Below are positions 1 through 9,545 of a stretch of 29,177 nt of DNA, in pieces; within the stretch, counting starts at the first letter, position 1, and each line of letters opens with the position of its first letter. The stretch is from a virus. A program made the translations under genes and the position numbers. The notes beneath the pieces were generated by a model. The model was not told where the DNA came from, searched no databases, and was given only the letters and a program-made list of their open reading frames with translations. Where the stretch lies: positions 1 to 29,177 of IMG/VR virus record IMGVR_UViG_3300012147_000067. One strand, written 5' to 3'.

Positions 1-46
1 AAATTGACCAGCTGACTAGTTCAGCAATATAACGGAGTATTGAAGA

Positions 47-3000
47 ATGGCAAGACAAGGCGTTGACATTGGTGTAGAAGGCAACGACGGAACAGGCGAC
101 AGTATTCGTGAATCGTTTCGCAAGGTAAACGAAAACTTTCAAGAACTGTACGCAGTGTTTGGAATTGGTGGCCAGATATCGTTCACTGATCTAAGCGATA
201 CACCCGACAGCTATCTCGATAACGAAAATAAGATCCCTGCGGTGCGCCCTGATGGTTCTGGACTTAGTTTTCTCGAACTTGTGTCAGACGGGTACGACGG
301 CGAAGCTGTTAATACCATTGGATTCGACTTTAGTGTTGACGGCAAGGTTATAGTTAGGCAGCTGGTCTCAAGAGTTTCAAATGATCCAGAGCCAAGTCTA
401 AGTGGACCACTAAATGCCGCAACACAACCTATTGCAGGCGTTACTGTATCTCAAGCAGCAATTGATACATTTAACTCGGTTTATAATACTGACTATACAG
501 TTGGTGATCTGGTTATTAATAAATCCTTTGCAGACAGAAATTACCAGACTAAAACAGTGCCTGGAGGTGGCGTAAGACTACCTGACGAACCAGACACTAT
601 ATCACAATATACTCTTACTGCATCTGGGCTAGATCAAGGAAGTTTAGTAATTGTTGATCACGGACTTTCAGATGCGTTTAACGGTGCCGGATTTGTGTTT
701 AATTCAACTGAAACAGATCCTAACAACGTTACGTCTGGCGGTGATGTATACATTAGAATTAAGAATAAGGATACAATTTCTCTCTATGGATCACAACAAG
801 CTGCACTAGACGGTTCCGGCAGAATATTGTTGGCTGGTGGCACCGGCGTATTTACTATTACAGATGCTGCTCTAGATCTTGCCCTCGAAGGAAATTGGCT
901 GGACAACATAGCATTACCACGCAAGTCAATTGTACGAAGACAAGGCGACACTATGGAAGGTATTTTAAACCTTTCAGACCATCCTGGTGATCTAGCAGGG
1001 ACCGGCCTTCCAAACGGCCTTGATGATCTTCAAGCAGCTACTAAGTTATATGTGGACAATGCATCTGCTGCAAGCACTGTAAACTTGTATGTAACCACAG
1101 TAGGTGATGACTCACAAAAAAATACTCCAGATGGCAAACAAGGACGCAGCCCAGCATACGCATACAAAACTGTTAACGCCGCAGCAGAAAAAGCAGAAGA
1201 AATTATACAAGCAGCGCCATTTGAACCTGGACCATACGTACAAACAGTTACTTATAACTCAGGAGCTACAGATGGAATAGTAGTTTCGCAAGGTATAACT
1301 CCTACAATAGTTAACAGAATAAACGCAAGACAGCTGATTACGCTGAATAAAGAGTTTGTTAGTAAAGAAGTAACTGCATACATAGACGCAACATATCCTG
1401 AATTTGCAGGAAGATATAATACATCTACGTGCGAAAGAGACGTAGAATATATTCTAGATTCAGTTTCACTTGATGCGCTGCTGGGCAACAATGCCAACTA
1501 CTTATCTCGTTGGGCTGGAATTAGATACTTTTCAAACGCTAGTGCAAGTGCTGCAATTGGTTCACAAAGACTGTATACCCTAGCAGGAATAAACTATGCT
1601 AGGAATCTTGTAGTAAATTATATATTAACTAATACTGCGCCACCTGTGCAGTATCAAGACAGAGTTGATCAAGTAATTGATAATACTATCATACCAGATA
1701 GTGCAGCTGACGAAACCATCGATGCTAAGTTTAACGTATTGCTCGACGTGATTAACCAAGGCGTTTTAAACGCTCCTACAATTGTAGACGGATTAACTAA
1801 TTACAAAATTAACATCTCTAACGGCAATTATGGATTTATTGACCAAGCCAACCCGTTAAATGCAGATATAATCCCCGGCAAGGTAATACGAGGTAAGTCC
1901 TCAGGCGCAGTTGGTCGCATTGTTGACTATAAAAACGAGTCGGGTGACAGAGCAGTTAGCCTAGCAGAAACAGATGAAGTTGAAGTGCAACTACTGGAAC
2001 CTATAGAATTTCAAGACAGTGAAACTTTAGAATTTGGAAACATTGTACGCGAAACACAAGTTTCAATAAGGGTAGAAACTGGTATCTACGAAGAAGATTA
2101 TCCAATCAGGGTATCTGCTAACGTGTCTATTAAAGGTGACGAGTTTAGACGAGTAATAATTCGCCCTAAGAAACGAGTTTCACAATCACGCTGGGCTAAC
2201 TTATATTTCTATAGAGATGCACAGTTTGACGGCCTGGTACTTGGTCGCAGTATAATTGAATCAGTTAGTGTCACGAACCCGGATGATTCTAACAGGGCTG
2301 GCGGAGTCTGGCGAATCGATAACTCCGATTGGACTTCAAACAATCTAGGTAAAGACGCTGTGTTTGAAGTAGACGTTAATACATCCGGCACAGTAATTGG
2401 CGTTACTATACTAAACCCTGGCGTAGACTTTGTTAAAAACGAATTAATCACAATACCAGACAGTGCATTAGGCGGTAGTGGGGCTGCTCCGGTTATTCTG
2501 TCGGTATCTAGAATCCCAAACGGGGTCGAGTATGTAAATTCACTAACTGGTGAAGTAGACGGTTACTTTGGCTATCACTACCTAGAAAAACCAAATCAAC
2601 AGAAACAAATTGGGGCTGGTTACACAAACGTAGGATCGTGGAACACTTCAGCACTGGCGTTAGTTGACAACAAAGAATTTATACAGGAACAAGTAGCTGA
2701 ATACCTAGACGATCAGTTTTCTATCTTTAATAACACCGCTGACAAAGTTGCATACTTTAATGGCGTTGGTAAAATTGTCGATGCATTGATTAAGGATGTG
2801 CGGCTGGGCAGCAACGAGTTCTCACTAGAAGCGCAGGGAGAGTACTATGTTGGGCAATCTCCAAACGGAACTGTTGAAGGAATACAGTATATTGCAACTA
2901 TAGCTAACAAGATAATTAGAGGTCAGGGGCCAGATACCATATACGGCCTAGATAATCAGTATGCAATAGACACATTTAACGGCGATACTATTCCAGATAT

Positions 3001-6000
3001 GTGGAGTAGCGGCATTAGATATAGAGCAAGAACTGTTGTATCTAATACAGTATCAGGAACAACTCGGTTTTACACTACAACTATCGAACATCTTTCCGGA
3101 GATGAGTTCAATCAAACTGAAGAAAATAATTTTTGGAGGGAAATTGATGGACCTGAGCTAGTAATTAGTAATCTAATCAACACGATTGCATTTGCATTCG
3201 AACCTGAGTATAGTCCACCTCTTCGTAACAACGAAATGGACGTGTTCCTCATGGACAATGCCACTATCATTCGTAATGTAACAGTGCAAGGTCACGGTGG
3301 ATTCATGCTAGCACTAGACCCAGAAGGGCAAGTTCTAACTAAATCACCATATATTCAAACCGGTTCAAGCTTTTCAAAAAGCCTTAATAAACAGTCGTTC
3401 CGAGGCGGAATGTTTGTTGACGCGTTCGTAGGTAACACCGCAGTTCAAGTATCTGATAGGGTTGACGGATCAGCGTTTAGGCTTAAGATACAAAGTTTTG
3501 GAAGTCAAGACGATCCGCAAGGGTTATTTGTAAGGCGTCCTCAAACTCCATGTGCATTCTACATTGACGGAAGGCGTTTTCAAGTAAACGCAGTTACTAA
3601 CTACGATCCGGATTTAGGCTCAGCTGAGCTTATTCTAGATCGTAGTTCAAACAACGGTCAAGGTTTTGCAGGATTAACTAGTCAATTGCTTACTGGTGTT
3701 GATCTGGATGCTATCGGAGATTCCGAAACACAAATACCTATTACTTTGCAAACAGCTGGCAACCGTTCCATACTAGGAAACGACTTTACGCAGATTAACG
3801 ATCTTGGCTACGGACTAGTGGTATTGAACGGTGCATTATCAGAAATGGTGAGTATGTTTACTTACTATTGCTGGGTGTCTTATTATGCTGCCAATGGCGG
3901 CCAAATACGTTCAATAAGTGGTTCGTCTTGCTACGGAGAATATGGATTAATTGCAGAAGGAGCTGATCCTAACGAAATTCCTGACGTAGTTGATCTGATA
4001 CAGGATATGGTTCAGCCTGCTAAATCATTTACTGCTGATGTGGTGTTAACCGTAACAAATCCAATACAACTTACAGTTGGAGATGTTGTACAGCAGGCAA
4101 ACTCAGATGCTATTGCAACAGTAAGTGCCAGCACGTCACAGACTAGCAACGGAGGTACTGGGTCAACCACTGTTTACTTAAAAAATTCTACAGGTATATT
4201 TAATACAGTTGATCAACTAACACTTGACCCACAGGGCACAGCAAGTGCACTAGGGTCAAATAGTGTTCCAATAAACGTAAATGCTATAGGATACGGCAAC
4301 GACGTCGAAAGCTTGTCCATTTACGTATACGACATGAAGGATGTACCATCTAATAGATCCGAAATAGACCTATATCATCCAGCACGTAACGTTTTTGCAA
4401 GATATGAAGTTGCAAATGCAGAAAAAACGGGAGAATATGTAGGAGCGTATCTCAACGTAGGTACTGATATTTCATATAACTACAACACCGGCGCAGCAGC
4501 AACAGGTACTGCAACCGGCGCAATTTTCACTATTAGAAAAACTATTAACGGGGGGTATACCGCAACTATAGAAAATGGCGGCAATGACTATAGAGTAGAC
4601 GACTCCTTCAATATTACAGGTTCGTTACTTGGTGGGCAAAACGGCACGCACGATTGTACTATTGCAATTACTGCTATAAACAATACCGAAGGCAACGGCA
4701 TAATAACCGGTATTTTAGTAACAGGTACGATATACATCGAGCCAACAACTCCAACAGTTAGTAACACTGTTTATAAGCTGAACTTCTCAACAGGAGATTC
4801 TCAGTTTAGTGAGAGTGGTTTGCTAGAGGAAGTTGCATTTGATACTATTATTCAGTATCGTCGTAACTCAACACACATTTTAGGTGACGTTGCAAGGGCA
4901 GAACTTCTAACAATTAGACCATCTACTGCTATCATTTTTAATGAAAATCCTGAATTTGTGTACAGATCAGTTAGTTTCCTCACATCTGATTCGTTGGGCA
5001 ATGAATTAGAACAAGATCAACTACAAACTGGATTTGATACAAGTTATGACTACATAAGGCTGTTGGTAGACTCTCAGCGAGCAGGAGAGTCTAGTCTTTC
5101 AGGTGACGGTACTACTAAAGGCGGCACAGTCGGTGATACCAGAATTGCATTATTGGCAGCTTCAGATTTTAATGAAATTTTTCGATTAAATAATAACTTG
5201 TTTACGCCTGAAGGCAACCGTCCAGTCGGCTGGACTGCGGATTCATTAACTCCACTTCCTTCCATTATAACATGGGCTGGCAAGCAGCATTATGTTTACA
5301 ACTTCCGTGGTGTGAAGACTATTCAAGGTGTCGAAACCGAAGTAGCGCCAGCAGAAGATAACGATTATGCAATCGTAGACATTGAAGATGTGGGAATAGA
5401 TATAAACTATCCTCTTAGTGCCGAGGGACTTGCAGGCACAACAATTTTAGGAAATAGTATTGTTGTAATACGTGCTGGTCTAAAAGCTGGAAGCATTGGC
5501 GATATTACTGTTAACATTTCTACTTGCAGAGTCACCGGCCACGACTTCCTTGACATTGGCACAGGAGGTTACAACTCTACCAATTATCCAAACGTGTTAT
5601 TTGGAGAGCCTGAAGATAAAAATAGTGCAAACGAAGTAGAGGAACGAGGCAAGGGTCGAGTTTTCTATGTAAGCACTGATCAGAACGGCGTATTTAGAGT
5701 AGGCAGATTCTTTAGCGTAGACCAAGGTACAGGTACTGTGACTTTTAGTGCTTCCATAGCACTAAGTGATGTAGACGGGCTAGGTTTTAAACGTGGTGTT
5801 GTAGTAACAGAGTTTTCAACAGACACTGCAATGACTGACAATGCTTCGGATACTGTGCCTACAGAACTTGCTGTTAGAGGATATGTAAACCGACGATTAG
5901 GTTACGATGCAGCAGGCAATCCGGTCTCGAACAGATTAGGACCCGGTGCGCTGGCGCCTAACGGTTCAATTCCGCTGACAGGTGATTTGAATGCAGCCAA

Positions 6001-7993
6001 CAACACAATTTCTAACTTGGGTATACCCAGTAATGCAGCAGATGCAGCAACCAAACGCTATGTTGATAACACTGCCAGCGGCGGCGACGAGATTCAAGAC
6101 CTGCGATCAGTCAGCTATAACAGTTACCAATCAGGACAAGTATTGTCTTCCACTGGTGCTAAACGCCTTATATTACCTGCCGGCAGTGTTGTAGCAGGGC
6201 CGTATGTTCCCGGAGATGTTATAACCGGATCAGTAACTGGAGCTACAGGTGAAATAGTCGAGGTCATTGAAGAGACAGGATCAGTAGACGGCGACATTGT
6301 TATATTGGTTTACACACCGCTATCAGGAGAATTTAGTGATGGAACTCCTGCTGGTAACTCGCCTGGGCAAGACAGAGCTGAAGTGTTGCCAGCAGGCGCG
6401 CAAGGAATTGTAATAGATGGTCCTGTAGACGAATGGGCTAACGTCTTGGCATCTGCTAGCAGCGATATCAGTATAACAACCAGTCGAGAAGAAATTAACC
6501 TGCAGATTAAAGCAGGAGTTATTGTTAATGCTGATGTTAATGCAAATGCTGGCATAGCACAAAGTAAACTAGCACTTGCATCTGCATCCACAAGGGCAAA
6601 TTCAACAGGCATATCACAAAGTGATCTAGGATCTGCATCATTTGACTCAGCAGTGTTTAATTCAACTACTGGCTGGATTACAATAAACAACGGTGCACTA
6701 AGCATTAACAAACTACAGCGCATATCTAATGGCTCAGTATTAGGTAATTGGAGTGGTGATGACGGTGCTAGTAATATAGACCAGATATCTTTTTCTAATG
6801 TTGTAGCGCAGGGACTTGGTCTAGAGGATAAAGACTTCACAGGTTCCGTACTTGCAGTAGCAAGTGATCCAGGACAAGCACTGATAAGAACTGGTACAGG
6901 TGCATACAGTATTTCAAATGTTACCAACTCTGGCGAAACAAATTCAATACTCAAAACAAATGCCATTGGTAGTATTCAAGTCAACTCCTTAATATTAGGG
7001 GGTAACCCATCTTATGAAATATTAAGCCTTGATACGACCACTGTTCTGTTCAAAACTCCAACGCAGGGTGAAATACTTCGATCAGTAGGGGGCTCACCAA
7101 GTGTAGCACCTACTGTACAGATAGCAGGTGGAGTAAATATTGGAGACTCCAATACTGCACAGTCTGTATTAAAAGCCAACTCTACACTTGCAAGCAAGAA
7201 GGCCATCGGAGTCAATTGGATCTACTCCAGCTTTATAGAAGCACAAAGTGAAAAAGGTGCAGCTTCAACAGGAATATCTATAGGCGCAGCGTCAGGATTA
7301 TCCTCAGCAGGCAGAGTTGCAATAGTAACAGCAAATACTAGTTCAAACACTAGTGTAATTCCGTTTACTTTTAGCTCAGCAGGTGTACTTCCTGATGTTA
7401 CTAACACTTATGATATTGGTAGTAATTCACTAAGATATCGTAATATATATTCAAGTGGAAACTTGTTTGTAAATGGAGCCAGTATTGTTGCAGGTGAATA
7501 CACTGGTAAAGGATTCTTACCAGATGTTACCAACTCCCACGACATTGGCAGCGCAGCATTAAAATATGATAACGTTTACGCAAATATATTTAATGGTACT
7601 GCAACCACAGCATACTACGCTGACCTAGCTGAAAATTATCAAGCTGATGCAGCTTACGAAGCCGGCACTGTTCTAGTATTTGGTGGCGATGCCGAAGTAA
7701 CTACAACTAACCAAAAGGACAACTTTAGAGCTGCCGGAGTGGTATCAACTAATCCAGCGCATCTAATGAACACTGCACTGTCAGGTGATAATGTAGTTGC
7801 TCTGGCACTTCAAGGACGAGTTCCATGTAAAGTAGTTGGCAAAGTTAGCAAAGGAGACATAATTGTTACAAGCGGAATATTTGGATACGGTTGTGTAAAC
7901 AACAACCCAGTTAATGGCACAATGATTGGTAAGGCAGTAGGTGCTAAAAATACCAACGAACGCGGCATTGTTGAAGTAGTAGTAGGAAGATAA
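47..7993 (+). CDS. Giant tail-fibre / structural protein (2648 aa)
   Basis: Very long virion protein, most likely a tail fibre or fibre-associated adhesin that contacts the host surface. Residues about 10-40 carry the module NDGTGDSIRESFRKVNENF, which recurs at the start of the protein at 8844. Two fibre signatures of the type ATK-x-YVDN occur near residues 330 and 2000, the second after SIPLTGDLNAANNTISNLG. A FYVSTDQNGVFRVGRF segment lies near residue 1875. Towards the C-terminus there are two copies of a (Y/H)DIGS...(R/K)Y-x-N(I/V)Y repeat, followed by a terminal domain (about 2524-2648) with YADLAENYQAD and ALQGRVPCKVVG. I know that combination from marine T4-like phage fibre proteins. The ATG lies about 6 bases after a weak Shine-Dalgarno (CGGAG is further upstream). 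It is the first of a run of structural genes. The exact virion position and receptor cannot be read from the sequence. Confidence 0.85.
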   Translation: MARQGVDIGVEGNDGTGDSIRESFRKVNENFQELYAVFGIGGQISFTDLSDTPDSYLDNENKIPAVRPDGSGLSFLELVSDGYDGEAVNTIGFDFSVDGKVIVRQLVSRVSNDPEPSLSGPLNAATQPIAGVTVSQAAIDTFNSVYNTDYTVGDLVINKSFADRNYQTKTVPGGGVRLPDEPDTISQYTLTASGLDQGSLVIVDHGLSDAFNGAGFVFNSTETDPNNVTSGGDVYIRIKNKDTISLYGSQQAALDGSGRILLAGGTGVFTITDAALDLALEGNWLDNIALPRKSIVRRQGDTMEGILNLSDHPGDLAGTGLPNGLDDLQAATKLYVDNASAASTVNLYVTTVGDDSQKNTPDGKQGRSPAYAYKTVNAAAEKAEEIIQAAPFEPGPYVQTVTYNSGATDGIVVSQGITPTIVNRINARQLITLNKEFVSKEVTAYIDATYPEFAGRYNTSTCERDVEYILDSVSLDALLGNNANYLSRWAGIRYFSNASASAAIGSQRLYTLAGINYARNLVVNYILTNTAPPVQYQDRVDQVIDNTIIPDSAADETIDAKFNVLLDVINQGVLNAPTIVDGLTNYKINISNGNYGFIDQANPLNADIIPGKVIRGKSSGAVGRIVDYKNESGDRAVSLAETDEVEVQLLEPIEFQDSETLEFGNIVRETQVSIRVETGIYEEDYPIRVSANVSIKGDEFRRVIIRPKKRVSQSRWANLYFYRDAQFDGLVLGRSIIESVSVTNPDDSNRAGGVWRIDNSDWTSNNLGKDAVFEVDVNTSGTVIGVTILNPGVDFVKNELITIPDSALGGSGAAPVILSVSRIPNGVEYVNSLTGEVDGYFGYHYLEKPNQQKQIGAGYTNVGSWNTSALALVDNKEFIQEQVAEYLDDQFSIFNNTADKVAYFNGVGKIVDALIKDVRLGSNEFSLEAQGEYYVGQSPNGTVEGIQYIATIANKIIRGQGPDTIYGLDNQYAIDTFNGDTIPDMWSSGIRYRARTVVSNTVSGTTRFYTTTIEHLSGDEFNQTEENNFWREIDGPELVISNLINTIAFAFEPEYSPPLRNNEMDVFLMDNATIIRNVTVQGHGGFMLALDPEGQVLTKSPYIQTGSSFSKSLNKQSFRGGMFVDAFVGNTAVQVSDRVDGSAFRLKIQSFGSQDDPQGLFVRRPQTPCAFYIDGRRFQVNAVTNYDPDLGSAELILDRSSNNGQGFAGLTSQLLTGVDLDAIGDSETQIPITLQTAGNRSILGNDFTQINDLGYGLVVLNGALSEMVSMFTYYCWVSYYAANGGQIRSISGSSCYGEYGLIAEGADPNEIPDVVDLIQDMVQPAKSFTADVVLTVTNPIQLTVGDVVQQANSDAIATVSASTSQTSNGGTGSTTVYLKNSTGIFNTVDQLTLDPQGTASALGSNSVPINVNAIGYGNDVESLSIYVYDMKDVPSNRSEIDLYHPARNVFARYEVANAEKTGEYVGAYLNVGTDISYNYNTGAAATGTATGAIFTIRKTINGGYTATIENGGNDYRVDDSFNITGSLLGGQNGTHDCTIAITAINNTEGNGIITGILVTGTIYIEPTTPTVSNTVYKLNFSTGDSQFSESGLLEEVAFDTIIQYRRNSTHILGDVARAELLTIRPSTAIIFNENPEFVYRSVSFLTSDSLGNELEQDQLQTGFDTSYDYIRLLVDSQRAGESSLSGDGTTKGGTVGDTRIALLAASDFNEIFRLNNNLFTPEGNRPVGWTADSLTPLPSIITWAGKQHYVYNFRGVKTIQGVETEVAPAEDNDYAIVDIEDVGIDINYPLSAEGLAGTTILGNSIVVIRAGLKAGSIGDITVNISTCRVTGHDFLDIGTGGYNSTNYPNVLFGEPEDKNSANEVEERGKGRVFYVSTDQNGVFRVGRFFSVDQGTGTVTFSASIALSDVDGLGFKRGVVVTEFSTDTAMTDNASDTVPTELAVRGYVNRRLGYDAAGNPVSNRLGPGALAPNGSIPLTGDLNAANNTISNLGIPSNAADAATKRYVDNTASGGDEIQDLRSVSYNSYQSGQVLSSTGAKRLILPAGSVVAGPYVPGDVITGSVTGATGEIVEVIEETGSVDGDIVILVYTPLSGEFSDGTPAGNSPGQDRAEVLPAGAQGIVIDGPVDEWANVLASASSDISITTSREEINLQIKAGVIVNADVNANAGIAQSKLALASASTRANSTGISQSDLGSASFDSAVFNSTTGWITINNGALSINKLQRISNGSVLGNWSGDDGASNIDQISFSNVVAQGLGLEDKDFTGSVLAVASDPGQALIRTGTGAYSISNVTNSGETNSILKTNAIGSIQVNSLILGGNPSYEILSLDTTTVLFKTPTQGEILRSVGGSPSVAPTVQIAGGVNIGDSNTAQSVLKANSTLASKKAIGVNWIYSSFIEAQSEKGAASTGISIGAASGLSSAGRVAIVTANTSSNTSVIPFTFSSAGVLPDVTNTYDIGSNSLRYRNIYSSGNLFVNGASIVAGEYTGKGFLPDVTNSHDIGSAALKYDNVYANIFNGTATTAYYADLAENYQADAAYEAGTVLVFGGDAEVTTTNQKDNFRAAGVVSTNPAHLMNTALSGDNVVALALQGRVPCKVVGKVSKGDIIVTSGIFGYGCVNNNPVNGTMIGKAVGAKNTNERGIVEVVVGR

Positions 7994-8035
7994 TGTGAAC
8001 TACTGAGTGATCTTTAGTCACTCAGTAGTTCACAT
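7993..8035 (+). terminator. Perfect 18-bp hairpin after the giant fibre gene
   Basis: A perfect inverted repeat with arms 7993-8010 and 8018-8035 and a 7-base loop (TCTTTAG) begins on the last base of the stop codon. No T-run follows the right arm, so it is not a classical intrinsic terminator. It may instead protect the 3' end of the mRNA, serve as a processing site, or insulate the late promoter a few bases downstream. The inverted repeat is certain; its function is inferred. Confidence 0.5.
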
Positions 8036-8040
8036 AGATA

Positions 8041-8049
8041 CGATAAATA
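8041..8049 (+). promoter_or_regulatory. Late-promoter-like box CGATAAATA
   Basis: CGATAAATA lies 31 bases before the ATG at 8072 and resembles the T4 late promoter TATAAATA, which is read by a gp55-type sigma factor without a -35 box. The same box occurs 31 bases before the gene at 9546, with related boxes before 13053, 25457 and 28609. The preceding hairpin separates it from the upstream gene. Confidence 0.55.
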
Positions 8050-8071
8050 TATAAACAAACAGGACGCAAGA

Positions 8072-8833
8072 ATGGCCAATAGATATCCCCTAATAATTGA
8101 TGTCAATGACAATAATAAAATAAAAGAGATACCTACAGGTGATAATCTTACTTTACAAGGATCTTCTATTGTTCAAGTTCAGGATATTACAGCAACAGGA
8201 ACTATTAACGCAGGCGATATTAGGTTAAATGGCAATAGACTAGTAGCTCAGACGTTTTCTGATCTAATAGAAACACCGTCTAGTTTTCAAGGTTCACAAG
8301 ACTACTTTTTAAAAGTTAATGCGGCAGGCGACGGCATTGTCTATCGACCGCTAAGCGACCTCGGAAATATTCAACTTGATAGTCTAACACTAAACAGCGA
8401 TATCATACCTAGTGTTAATGCTAGTGGTAGCATAGGTACTGACCAGGCATCATTTGCGAGGATCACTGCTACTAATCTAAAAGGAAACTTGCTAAGTTTA
8501 AATGACGAGCTTGTATTTAATGCTGGCACAGGGCTGATATCATATGCTGCAATACAGGGCGCGCCGTCAAGTCTTTCTGAATTCAATGACGACGTTGGAT
8601 ATCTAAAGGTTAATGATCTAAGCACTACAATTAATAACCTGCCGTCAGTTAGCACATCTAGCATTACTGTTAGCAATCTATTAACATTAGGCATAATAAC
8701 AGCAGAGCCAGGCTCTCCTCAAAACGGAATGATTGCAATTGCGGACGGAACAAATTGGAATCCAACAAGCTCAGGAGTACAAACAATGGTTGTGTACCTA
8801 GGCGGCGCATGGAAGCAAATACAAACAGCGTAA
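8072..8833 (+). CDS. Fibre-like structural protein (253 aa)
   Basis: Probable tail-fibre or fibre-accessory protein. It is rich in Ser, Thr, Asn and Gly, with short beta-repeat-like stretches (ATGTINAGDIRLNG, SITVSNLLTLG). Its C-terminal tail, SPQNGMIAIADGTNWNP followed by MVVYLGGAWKQIQ, resembles the terminal segment of many phage fibre proteins. No enzymatic motif is visible. A late-promoter-like box lies 31 bases upstream, and the next gene follows after 10 bases, so the two are probably co-transcribed. The family is inferred from composition, position and the C-terminal tail. Confidence 0.7.
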   Translation: MANRYPLIIDVNDNNKIKEIPTGDNLTLQGSSIVQVQDITATGTINAGDIRLNGNRLVAQTFSDLIETPSSFQGSQDYFLKVNAAGDGIVYRPLSDLGNIQLDSLTLNSDIIPSVNASGSIGTDQASFARITATNLKGNLLSLNDELVFNAGTGLISYAAIQGAPSSLSEFNDDVGYLKVNDLSTTINNLPSVSTSSITVSNLLTLGIITAEPGSPQNGMIAIADGTNWNPTSSGVQTMVVYLGGAWKQIQTA

Positions 8834-8843
8834 GGAAAAGACA

Positions 8844-9509
8844 ATGGCAGTAAACTTAATTAACGTAGGACAAATTGCTAACGACGGAACAGGTGATGAT
8901 CTTCGCGAAGCAATGATAAAAATAAATGAAAACTTCGAAATACTTGATCTGACAATTGGCGCAACATCAACTGCTAGTAATCTTGGTACTGTGGGGCAAG
9001 GACTTTTTTCTGCTAGCATTAACGACGATCTACAGTTTAAAAAACTTAATAGCGGTACCGGCATTGCTCTAAGCTCAGATTTTGAAAAAGTTACAATTAG
9101 TAACACAGGCGTTGTTTCACTTGCAATAACAACCGACGGTGGCGCCACTCTGCTAGAAGGCAGCGCAGAACTAACTATTCAGGGTGGACCCGGTATATCC
9201 ACTCGCATAGTAGACGGTAACCTTGTTATTAACAACGATTATCTTGCAGAACTGTCACAAGATATTACTCCGGAACTGAGTGGGAATCTTAATGCCGGTG
9301 GGTACGACATACTTAATGTAGGCAACCTTACCGGATTAGTAAATGGAGTTGACCCAGCGGCCTATGCTGTTTACTTTGAAAATATTGAGCTAGGTGGAAT
9401 ACTATTTTCTGTTACCAACACAATCGAATTACTTACTGCAACATCAGACTTTGATCTAGGAACTTTCACTAACCCGTCAGCAATTAGTATTGACGAGGGT
9501 GTGATTTAA
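8844..9509 (+). CDS. Fibre-like structural protein with shared NDGTGD module (221 aa)
   Basis: Virion structural protein of unknown exact role. Residues about 13-31 read NDGTGDDLREAMIKINENF, clearly related to residues 13-32 of the giant fibre at 47. That suggests a common N-terminal attachment or trimerisation module carried by different tail proteins. The rest is a Ser/Thr/Gly-rich, beta-type sequence containing LSGNLNAGGYDILNVGNLTG, a form of the fibre repeat GDLDM-x-x-x-x-I-x-NL. A good ribosome site (AAGGAAAAG) precedes the ATG. It is followed by a late-promoter-like box and the next large structural gene. Confidence 0.7.
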   Translation: MAVNLINVGQIANDGTGDDLREAMIKINENFEILDLTIGATSTASNLGTVGQGLFSASINDDLQFKKLNSGTGIALSSDFEKVTISNTGVVSLAITTDGGATLLEGSAELTIQGGPGISTRIVDGNLVINNDYLAELSQDITPELSGNLNAGGYDILNVGNLTGLVNGVDPAAYAVYFENIELGGILFSVTNTIELLTATSDFDLGTFTNPSAISIDEGVI

Positions 9510-9514
9510 TATTC

Positions 9515-9523
9515 CGATAAATA
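9515..9523 (+). promoter_or_regulatory. Late-promoter-like box CGATAAATA
   Basis: Identical nonamer to the one at 8041, at the identical 31-base distance from the next ATG (9546). A small dyad (TACTCT...AGAGTA, 9522-9539) overlaps its 3' end and would lie at the 5' end of the transcript. Confidence 0.55.
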
Positions 9524-9545
9524 CTCTGCATGGAGAGTACTATAG

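Noticed and set aside
6310-6966. Minus-strand frame of 218 residues inside the giant fibre gene
   Set aside because: It lies antisense to a clearly coding gene, is Ser/Leu/Pro-rich as expected for a codon-mirror, and has no ribosome site or motif.
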